Shown here: in pieces, positions 56,355 to 64,000 of the stretch
Layout: every line of letters begins with the position of its first letter
How positions within the stretch are numbered: position 1 is the first letter of the stretch
From: Ziziphus jujuba
Taxonomy: Eukaryota > Streptophyta > Magnoliopsida > Rosales > Rhamnaceae
Direction of reading: 5' to 3'
DNA: 64,000 nt
Assembly (NCBI RefSeq): GCF_031755915.1
Contig: NC_083384.1
Location: 27,632,001-27,696,000, forward strand
The notes under the pieces: model-generated
Databases searched by the model: none
The model's input: the letters and a program-made list of their open reading frames with translations, nothing else
Told to the model about the DNA's origin: nothing
Position numbers and translations under genes: made by a program

Positions 56355-59300
56355 CTACACTTGAAAAGTACAATTTCCAGGACCCCCAAAGAAAATATAA
56401 TGTCCCTGCTTATCTACACCTTTTTCAACATCATAACAATGAGGTGCATCTCTATACAATTTAAGTGAATGCTCATCTGGATCACCATATCCTGACAAAT
56501 CAATATTGGGAATAACTTGAATCTGTTTCACAAATGCTGCCTTTCCGTAACCTTCTTCTGGGAAATGAGCACTCCCCATTTGAGGGCTCAAATCACTTAT
56601 CATGCTGTAAACCTCCCCTCCCCATGAAATAAAATTTGCACCTTCTGCCATACTAGTGAATATTGCCTTTGGCCAGTAACCCACATATATGTCTGAAAAC
56701 ATCAACATCCAATTTCCCGTACTAAAGTCCTATTTCCAACCAAAAAAAAAAAAAAAAAACATAAATATTAATTCAATCTCCTCCAAGGCTGAACTTAAAT
56801 TCAATTATAAATATTGCTAGTTTTAAAAATATCGTCATCTACTACTTCTTAATTGTTGGTCCATTCACACCCTTTATTAGGGTATGTACGTAACTTAATA
56901 GTTTTGAAACTAATGAGATTCGATGAAATAATGAGAGTAAACCTCGAGGAATGTATGATGTTAACTAAAGAAAAATCATTAAGGTTTAAGTAGGGATGAC
57001 AATTTGCCTCGTATAATCTGAAATCAACGGTGCACAATCCTTAACGGGCGATTTGTCCCTCAAAAATCAAGGTTGTGAGGCATGCTTAGGGAAAAATTGT
57101 AAAGCTGAATCGGGATCAGGAAATAACAACTCCAGTTCGAATCTAGCCTGATATATATATATATATATATATATATAATAATAATTTTATTTATGTAATT
57201 AAATTTAATATTTATTTTTTTGTTCTTTACCTTTTTTTTTTTTTGTTCTCTTAAATTTTTTAGTTAGCCAATTGTATATACATGAGCCTTCATAAAAGAA
57301 TTTTTTTTTTATATAAATCTCTCAAAAAAATATTAATTATAGAAAAAAAAAAAAAGGGTTGAGGTGTGGGGAATGGATTGCCCTATCCCTAATTGGGAAA
57401 TTCCTGTTCCTGTCCCTCCTATAAAGAAACAGAAAAAATCACGGGGATAGGATGAAAAATTTCCCATGGGAACAGGAATGGGGACGAGATTTTAAAAAAT
57501 GGTCCTGTCCCGCCCCACCCCGTTGACATTGCTAGGTTTAAGGGAGATTATTTACCTGAGATATACTGACTGCTATATCAAATTGAGGACCATTGTAAGT
57601 AGAAACTGGGTCAAGAGGGAGACCAAGGAATATTTTAGAGCTAACTTGTACAAATCCTGGACAGAAGGTGTTGAAGCAACCAGTACTATGAGAATTATCT
57701 GCCTGCAAGGGGTTTTTTGCCAAATCCATATGAAGAAATCAAAGAATGGTAAAGCATATCTTAGTAAATAAATAAATAATGACTAAATATGTGAGAGAGC
57801 TTAGTAGTTCAAGATGAATTTTCTAAGGGTTGAAAAATATAAAATGTTTATTTATACTTACAGTCCAATAGGTATTTAATCTGCTTTTGTTATCTGAGTA
57901 TAGAGCTCTATTAACCTGAAAGAGTGAAAAGGTTAAAAAATTTCCACAATATTTCACTAATATTTCGGTTTTTCCGTGAGATGGATAGAAAATTTAGATC
58001 TTAAGTGGAAACAGACAAAATTTTTAAAATTTCCACCAAAATTTTTTATATTTCCATAAAATTTCCGCCAAATATTATCAAATCCTTCACAATTTTGTTC
58101 AAAAATTTATAATTTTCAAAACTTTTATAAAACTTTTCAAATTTCTATGGAAGTTTCTATTAAATTTATTTTATTAAAAAATTAATAAATATTATTGATG
58201 TTTAACTTTCTACTTATCCATTTTTTTTATCATAATAAATTTAATATTTCTATAAATATTATAGAGTATATAAAAATTATAATATAGACAAAAATACAAA
58301 TATACATGTAAAACAAATGATAAATATTATAAAGTAGATGAATATTATAAATATGTACATAAAATATATTCTATACAAATATAGCCAAATGAATTAATGG
58401 AATGTTGATGAATGTTTATGGAATATCATAGTGGTAACTCATGGATATAATTTCAAAATCAATTATTAAAAGATAATAATTTTGCATACACTCAACTAAT
58501 ATCATATAATGATTATTAAGTAGAACAGCCACATATAATGTAAGATCCATATGGTTACATATTAATAATTAATGCAAAATTATCAAGAAGATATAACTTT
58601 TAATAATTACTTTCTATATTTTATAACTCAAAATAAAGATGAGGAATAGACAAAAAATTTTCAACTGCCCAAGACTTCTATGTAGTATTAAGTTGACATT
58701 TTATCAAATATAATGTAATTGTAATAATTATTTTACATATCTTAGTTAATAAATATTTTTATTAAATATGTATTTTTTAATATTTTTTATGGATAATATT
58801 ATATTTATGATTATTATTGCTTACTATACATTGATTGACTAAGAGAATATAAAATTCATTCAATATTTTCATAATTTTTTTAGTCAATTTAATAATTAAT
58901 TGATTAAATTAACTAATTCTAAAGTTTTTAATAAAAAGTTTCCATTTTTTAAAATCAATTTCATAATTTTTTTATAAATTTTTATTGATATTCGATAATT
59001 TTCAATATTTCAATGGATATTTCTATATTTTGAATTTTTGATATTTCTGTTGATATCGATTTTTTAAACCTTGCATGGAGCTACAAATTGAAAATTTTAA
59101 GACAGTTTCATAAGGAAAAAGAAACTATATGTAATGAATCATATAACCTTAATTTTAGATAAACATATTAAGTACATAAATTTGATTGATTTTCCATTAA
59201 ACAATGTTGAATATTTCATAATTTTTTTTTTTTAAATGGAAGATGAAAGCTACATTAGAGAAATTATTTCACCAATACAGAAAAAGAATAGCAATTTTTT

Positions 59301-60258
59301 CAGAAAGAAATATACTTACTGCCCACCCAACAGATATGCTGTTCATCTTCTCTGCATCTCCATTTGCAATCCACATACTAGAAACACTATATTGTTTGGC
59401 ATTATTAACAACGGGGTTCCAAATATTAATAGTTGCTCTCCCCCCAACTATTCGATTTTCATATTCAAGCACCGCAGACTAAAATTCTCAGAAAAAGGCA
59501 AAGACCACCCAGAAATTAATATATTTAAATATAAAAAGAAAGTAACTTAGTTATTAATGAAGAATCTAAGCCCTGTTTGGCATTGTTTCTGTAAAGCAAA
59601 AGCTGTTTTTGAAAATGTTTGGACGATTTTCAAAGAGTATTTCAGGTCTCCATAAGCAATTCTGACCAAAGTCAGTGAGTAATAGTTTTTCAAAAAACTT
59701 TTCCTGGAAAAGCAAAAGGAAAGAGGGCCTAAGATAGTTCTCCATGAAAATTTTAACTAACATGATAGCCTGCTAGGTCAAGTCCAGAGGTCTTGGCATG
59801 AGATTTTCTTGGATGATTAAATCCCTTAGACTTTATATGTTTTGCCATTATCAGATCTTCCCTGGTAGTCCTTCTGATAGGCACCGATCCTCGTGGACAA
59901 CGAATGTTTCCGGGGATATATGGCATAGATTTATAGATTGTCTCAGATTCATTTCTTATTCCTTTTGGTATGGTTGTAGGTTTCATCTGTGTCGATTGAA
60001 AAGTGAAGGAAATGGTGAGACATGTCAATAAAATTGTATTAATTCCAACTTAAACCAAGAGCTTATTTTATTTTGAAACCAAGAATTTTGTTATTTATTT
60101 CAAAAGGAAGAAAGAAAATGTGAAAAAAAAGAGATATATATCAGAATTGACCTGAATTGCATGATTCTTGAGCGTAGGATGATCAAATGCAAGCTGTTTG
60201 TAGATGTCAACACAATCTATAATATCACCATGTTCAGTCTGTTGAGTAAAACAAAAAC

Positions 60259-60291
<33 letters not shown>

Positions 60292-60637
60292 CATGTCAGT
60301 TTTGAGAAAATCTTAGACTAAATCTCATTTTTCTTGGCAACTAATTTTTTTTCTTTTTCTTTTTTTTGTAAACAGAAAAATGTAAATTAGTAATATTTTT
60401 GTTTAAAACATAGATTAAAATTATACCCTCTATTTTATTATATTGTCAATTCTTCAACATTACCTGGAAACTCTTGATTGGAGGTTTGTTTATAAGTTTG
60501 AGCTGTCTATCCAGCTCCATTTCTTCTTCTTGAGATAACTTTTCCCATTCTTGAACTTGTTCTGCATATAATGAAATTACACAAAATGTTGCCAGCAATA
60601 TAAATATTATCTGCTTAAATTCTAAAGCAGCTTGCAT
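56355..60637 (-). CDS. Neprosin-domain (DUF239) secreted protein, 406 aa, seven exons
   Basis: Minus-strand exons 60637-60464, 60238-60152, 59986-59762, 59478-59320, 57915-57862, 57702-57556 and 56729-56355 join in phase 0 at every border. Residues 1-25 are a signal peptide (hydrophobic FKQIIFILLATFCVISLYA). Residues about 40-160 form the neprosin activation-peptide region (LDRQLKLINKPPIKSFQ, then HGDIIDCVDIYKQLAFDHP, then GSVPIRRTTRED). Residues about 165-403 are the neprosin domain: RATINIWNPVV, TGCFNTFCPGFVQVSS, STYNGPQFDIAVSIS, STGNWMLMFSDIYVGYWPKA, WGGEVYS, SPQMGSAHFPEEGYGKAAFV, and FFGGPGNCTF at the end. Neprosin of pitcher plants is a secreted prolyl endopeptidase with a glutamate pair. 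Whether this paralogue is active is unknown. Intron 4 is 1.4 kb; introns 3 and 6 carry MITEs. No stop or splice defect was seen. Confidence 0.88.
56991..57534. mobile_element. hAT-type MITE (544 bp) in neprosin intron 6
   Basis: Ends TAGGGATGACAA and TTGACATTGCTA form a ~12-bp terminal inverted repeat with a few mismatches. A perfect 8-bp duplication GGTTTAAG flanks it (56983-56990 and 57535-57542). Subterminal sequences are GC-rich (GGGGACGAG, CCCGCCCCACCCCG). No transposase. TIR form and 8-bp duplication place it in the hAT superfamily. Confidence 0.88.
59570..59729. mobile_element. Tourist-like MITE (~160 bp) in neprosin intron 3
   Basis: Left end GCCCTGTTTGGCATTG, right end GGAAAGAGGGCC; these pair as GCCCTGTTTGG against GGCCCTCTTTCC. 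TAA is found at both outer borders, the usual 3-bp Harbinger duplication, although one extra C makes the right border uncertain. No coding capacity. Confidence 0.5.
60254..60292. repeat. Poly(A) tract in neprosin intron 1
   Basis: About 30 consecutive A after a short A-rich lead, in the intron between exons 1 and 2. Length is likely to vary or be misassembled. Confidence 0.85.
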
Positions 60638-61566
60638 GTTTCCCTTAAAAAAAAAAAAAAAAAAAAAAAAAGGGAGAAAATGAAATCGATTGTATTTTCG
60701 ACCATGTTACTCAGTTTCAATATATATCAGTATGTATTTATATAATTATGAGATAGAGTCTTGTCTTTATTGCAATTTTCCTCTTTGAAAAAAATGATAG
60801 AATTAATATTTATAGATTCAAGGCTCTTTTCTATTATTGTATTGTTAATTTATCTTTTTTGGGAAAAGTATAAATTGGACGGTAAACACTTGTATTTTTG
60901 TACATTATAAATGCTTCTAGACATAAAGATATTAGTCATGTAAATGCTAACAAGGAAAAAGAATAAAGACATACTGCATTATAGTTTCTATTCTTTGGTT
61001 GTAAGATTTATTATTATTATTATTATTATTTTATATTTCGGATATGGGGTACAAAATCAGGCATCATAGCTTATAGTACTTTCTATTTTTTGGTTGTCAG
61101 ATTTACTATTATTATTATTATTATTATTATTTTGGGCTGGGGATTGAGGGGAGGGTTGTATGGGGAACAAAATCAGGAATTATTTTCGGAGAATTAAATT
61201 GCATCGATTTGCATCTTTCTCTGTTTTTCCAATCCATTAGATTTATTTTTGGTTGCGGATAACAAATATTCTAAAGATTGAATCCAAAATTTGAAGATGT
61301 ATTTTAAATGGTTTAGTTATTGGACCAAACCTACAATATGTTTGTCAGATTAAATATATATTTTTAAAGCAAATATTTAGCTTCCTTTTTACCACTCATT
61401 TTACTACCTTCAAAACAGTTCAGAGTTTGAATTTTCATCATCCCGGCGAATTTTTTTTTTTTTTGAAGGAAGAAGAAGAAGAAGAAGAAGAAAAGAAAAG
61501 GGGAAAAAAAGAAAAAGAAAAAAAGAAGAAGCTTAGAATGAAAATAGAGAAATTAATAGGATCGAC
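60638..61566. other. Upstream region of the neprosin gene
   Basis: Begins with an A run of about 25 bases just before the start codon (60645-60671), then an AT-rich putative promoter. A diverged ~105-bp tandem duplication lies at about 60980-61180: each copy has TTCTATTYTTTGGTTGTMAG, an (ATT)n tract and GGGGWACAAAATCAGG. A GAA-rich stretch lies near 61469-61530. No gene recognised. Confidence 0.55.
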
Positions 61567-61850
61567 TTGGAAAAGTTCCATATATTAACATGTGTTTGGA
61601 GTATGGAATTGCATGAAATCCATCAAGATGTTGCATATTCTAAATGTTACTCAAGAGGGTATTCTGTCGTCTTTCTTGATTATTACTTATTCTACTATTT
61701 GATTTGGCCCATCTATACTCAAAATTTTCCATCCGCCCAAACACTTTGTTTCTTCCCTGTTTTGTAGAAAACATTGTGAATAAAGACTGTATATGGTGAA
61801 TGTCATTGAGTTTATTCTCCTAAAAAACGGGGGTGCAAAAAGCCCAAATT
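61567..61850 (-). pseudogene. Relic of a third neprosin copy, 3' flank only
   Basis: Closely resembles the 3' flank of the intact gene (56067-56345): both share TTAACATGTGTTTGGAG, GGGTATTCTRTYRTCTTTC, CCGCCCAAACAC / CAGCCCAAACAA, TAGAAAACATTGTG and GTTTATTCTCCTAAAAAACG-like ends. No neprosin coding exons follow it, so the copy was truncated just downstream of its stop codon. Confidence 0.65.
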
Positions 61851-62165
61851 AAACCCGTCTGCCCCAGTTTTTTTTCTTAGAGTTGACACTAGCACATCTC
61901 GCCAACCAAAACTTAGTAAAAGAATATTTGATTTTATCAAATTAGAAATTCTTATACAGCAAGTGTTAAAGGGTTTTTTTTTTTTTTTTTGGGTAAAAAA
62001 GTGCCAAATATTATTACATTTTTTTTTAGGATTTTAATTTAAATTCAAATATTAATTATAACTTTTATTCAATACTTAAACTTTTTTTACCAGGTAAGCA
62101 TTTTGATTTAATTAATCATATATTCGTGATAAAAGATTTACTCTCCCAGCAACACATTAAATAAT
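61851..62165. other. AT-rich spacer
   Basis: Contains a T run near 61975-61990 and no recognised gene or repeat family. Confidence 0.45.
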
Positions 62166-62179
62166 TTGGGCAACCTTGC

Positions 62180-63056
62180 CGAGTAGAAAATTACTGTTTA
62201 TTCTAGTATTCAAATCGGCTCATTGATGTTCGAAAATAGGAATGGACATGGATTAGATTGGTTCGGTTTTGAACCGAAATACAATCCAATCCATACTTAT
62301 CGGTTTTCCTAATATGCAATCCAAACTAAACCATTAAAATGTTAAATCCAAACCAAACCAAACCATTTATGATCGGTTTGGTTTGGATTGGTTGATCGAT
62401 TTGAAATTTACTAATTTATAAATATATAATACAAATAAAAAATTTTTCAAATATAAAATATAAATAATAAATTATAATTATCCAAACATAAAATACAATT
62501 AGAATAATATAATATAGTCTACAATGAAAAATAAAGAAGAAAATGTAGCAAATGATACACATCATGCACTTATCAAGTAGCAAGCATTAATGTCATCATC
62601 TTACTTCTATAAAATCAAATTACAACTGTTAGAACAAATAATGTAAAATAATATATTCATCAAAATTCGTTCACTTAAGAATCGATTTGGGATTTAGAAA
62701 TTTAAAAAAATATATATTAAAAATTAATATATAAAAATGGAAAAAAAAATTTAAAAATTAATATATAAAAATGAAAAAAATAAAAAATATATATAATTTT
62801 TTAACTATATAATATATTATTTGGATTGGATTGGATTTATACTTCCAATCCATAACCAATCCAATCCATATAATTTATAATATTTTGAACCTAATACAAT
62901 CTAATTAATGTAAAAATCCAATCTAAACCGTTAAAAATAGATTGGATTAGACGGATTGAACGGGTTGGATTGGATTTTGCCCACCTCTATTTGGAAGTTT
63001 CCATCCACCCAAACAATTTATTGACTTGAATTGTATGATTCTTGATAATTACACAT
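62180..63056 (-). pseudogene. Relic of a fourth neprosin copy split by a hAT-type element
   Basis: Left part (about 62190-62236: TTATTCTAGTATT, CGGCTCATTGATGTTC) and right part (from about 62998: TTTCCATCCACCCAAACAA) together match the neprosin 3' flank. This passes directly into TTGACTTGAATTGTATGATTCTTG (63022-63045), which matches the intron-2 donor edge and exon 2 of the intact gene (60148-60171). The copy has therefore lost everything between its 3' flank and exon 2. Confidence 0.5.
62237..62989. mobile_element. hAT-like MITE (~750 bp) rich in GGATTGGATT motifs
   Basis: The left end TAGGAATGGACATGG and the reverse complement of the right end, TAGAGGTGGGCAAAATCC, form a diverged inverted repeat. 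Subterminal GGATTGGATTGG / CCAATCCAATCC motifs occur on both sides. Flanking 8-mers TTCGAAAA and TTTGGAAG agree at 5 of 8 positions and look like a decayed 8-bp duplication. The middle is AT-rich, with a ~45-base duplication around ATTAATATATAAAAATG. No transposase. Confidence 0.6.
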
Positions 63057-63298
63057 ACTAGAAAGGAAATGTAATAAAAGTAATAATACCAATAAGGAAA
63101 TGTAATATAATTAACCAGAAATACTAATAAGGAAATGTAATGAAAACATGAAGCATTATATGGTTTATATTGTTTTGTTTATGAGATATTTTTGCAGTAT
63201 ATAGAGGATGACAATTAAAGCCTATGAATATTATTGAATTGCCATAAGAGGCAGAATTGAATGTACAAGGAGGCTCTACTTCTACTCTTCAGGTGGCG
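63057..63298. other. Spacer with counterpart of the 54.3-kb block
   Basis: Three loose repeats of AATAAGGAAATGTAAT (63063-63142) are followed by a block (63181-63290) resembling 54285-54415. No gene. Confidence 0.45.
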
Positions 63299-64000
63299 TT
63301 TGGTACGCAGGACAGGTTCGGATCGGATAGGATAGATCCGGATTGGACAGGATCGGATCGGATAGAATAGTGCAGTACTGTGTTTGGCATAGTTATGGAC
63401 TAAATGGTAGATAAGTTGTCCAACATTTGGTGCAGGATCGGACTGGATTGGATTATTTTATAATTAAAGTTTTATTTTTATTTTAAATGAAATTTTAAAA
63501 ATTATTGTTATGTAAAAAAAAACAAAATCTTATTTATATTAACATGCAAAATTTATTTTTTGTTTTTACACCCATAAATTACGTTAATATATTGTTTTGA
63601 ACATCAATTAAAATAAAATTGACATATGGTAAATCATAAAAAATAATTAATCACCAATAAAAAAAAAGCTAACATTATGCCAAAGTTAGCATTTGGTTTT
63701 GCTTGTAACAATTACTACATCTATATTGGCTTTTACAAGGATAATCTAGTTGTATAACAAATAAGTAAATATACACATTGATAATACTTCAAATAAACAA
63801 CCTAATATAAAACCATTACGCCACTCGTTGTTCAATTGAGCACGTGTATATGTGGTGGGATTTTGTATTGTATTTGCCTCATTACGATTTCTTATTATTT
63901 GTTCTACAAACTGAACATATGCTATTTCAGCTTCTTCAGTTGTATTATAGGTTTGATATAAATTTTCTTTAAATCCTTGCACTTGTTGATGATATTCAGG
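63299..64000 (-). mobile_element. Left end of a probable Harbinger-like element (runs off the window)
   Basis: Begins GGTGGCGTTTGGTACGCAGG, similar to PIF/Harbinger and Tourist termini (GGxxxTGTTTGGT). A subterminal block repeats GGATCGGATAGGATAGA-type motifs (63331-63445). A minus-strand frame with a ribonuclease-H1 N-terminal signature follows further in. The right end, the transposase and the target duplication are beyond 64000, so the class is inferred from one terminus. Confidence 0.35.
63746..64000 (-). CDS. Partial protein with RNase H1 N-terminal (viroplasmin-like) fold
   Basis: The minus-strand frame runs off the window at 64000 without a start of its own; the codons before the internal Met at 63982 (reading PEYHQQV) are still open. 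It reads VQGFKENLYQTYNTTEEAEI then AYVQFVEQII, which fits the family pattern V-x-GF-x(4)-Y-x-x-Y-x-T-x-EEA-x-x-AY of the ribonuclease H1 N-terminal domain that binds RNA/DNA hybrids. In land plants this module also occurs in transposon-associated proteins without a nuclease. The C-terminus (ILGCLFEVLSMCIFTYLLYN) is hydrophobic and could be a membrane segment or a read-through of AT-rich DNA. The gene is cut by the window edge; no function is claimed. Confidence 0.5.
   Translation of the reverse strand, partial: PEYHQQVQGFKENLYQTYNTTEEAEIAYVQFVEQIIRNRNEANTIQNPTTYTRAQLNNEWRNGFILGCLFEVLSMCIFTYLLYN

Noticed and set aside
57499..57771. 90-residue plus-strand frame
   Set aside because: Antisense to neprosin exon 6 and the end of the hAT MITE.
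1..64000. Prokaryotic features such as operons, ribosome binding sites, CRISPR arrays or riboswitches
   Set aside because: The window is plant nuclear DNA with spliced genes; the tandem arrays at 15.2 and 24.8 kb lack the uniform repeat/unique spacer pattern of CRISPR.

Overview
The window is plant nuclear DNA, most probably from a woody dicot. It is very AT-rich and crowded with (TA)n, (GA)n and (ATT)n microsatellites. Protein genes are split by GT-AG introns, and there are remnants of LINE, LTR, Mutator, hAT and Harbinger-type elements. The species cannot be fixed from sequence alone; the gene set and base composition would suit a member of the Rosales such as jujube, but that is a guess. 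No tRNA, rRNA or CRISPR was seen.

Layout. 0.5-1.7 kb: last six exons of a cytosolic tyrosyl-tRNA synthetase (+). 2.8-3.2 kb: an intronless RING-H2 ubiquitin-ligase-like gene (-). 4.4-7.2 kb: a five-exon BLOC-1 subunit 2-like gene (+). 7.2-33.5 kb: a long gene-poor stretch. It holds a decayed L1-type LINE (11.6-13.95 kb), a possible Helitron-like unit (14.4-20.6 kb) that encloses the 3' end of a Ty3/gypsy-type element with a striking ~334-bp higher-order tandem repeat plus unknown exon-like fragments, a hairpin MITE, a probable ~3.2-kb solo LTR (22.2-25.4 kb), and an element with ~195-bp terminal inverted repeats (26.2-27.2 kb). 34.1-37.6 kb: a complete eight-exon GL3/EGL3-type bHLH regulator (+). 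41.2-44.2 kb: a complete six-exon GMP synthase (-).

46.8-63.1 kb is a family array of neprosin-domain (DUF239) genes, all on the minus strand: one apparently intact seven-exon gene (56.4-60.6 kb), one pseudogene (46.9-48.3 kb), and two further relics of the same locus. The pseudogene is split by a 5.75-kb Mutator-like element (48310-54060) that has matching terminal inverted repeats and a perfect 9-bp target duplication. That element carries a truncated MuDR-type transposase and two consecutive exons copied from a PICKLE/CHD3 chromatin-remodelling gene, so it is both transposase-bearing and Pack-MULE-like. The intact neprosin gene has a hAT-type MITE with a perfect 8-bp duplication in one intron and a Tourist-like MITE in another. 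The window ends inside a reading frame with a ribonuclease-H1 N-terminal (viroplasmin-like) signature, next to a Harbinger-like terminus.

The genes are independent nuclear genes, not an operon. The GL3-type bHLH would act in MYB-bHLH-WD40 complexes. TyrRS and GMP synthase are housekeeping enzymes. The neprosin proteins are predicted secreted proteases or wall proteins. Exon borders were set by hand from splice signals, reading phase and recalled family sequence; no alignment program was run.
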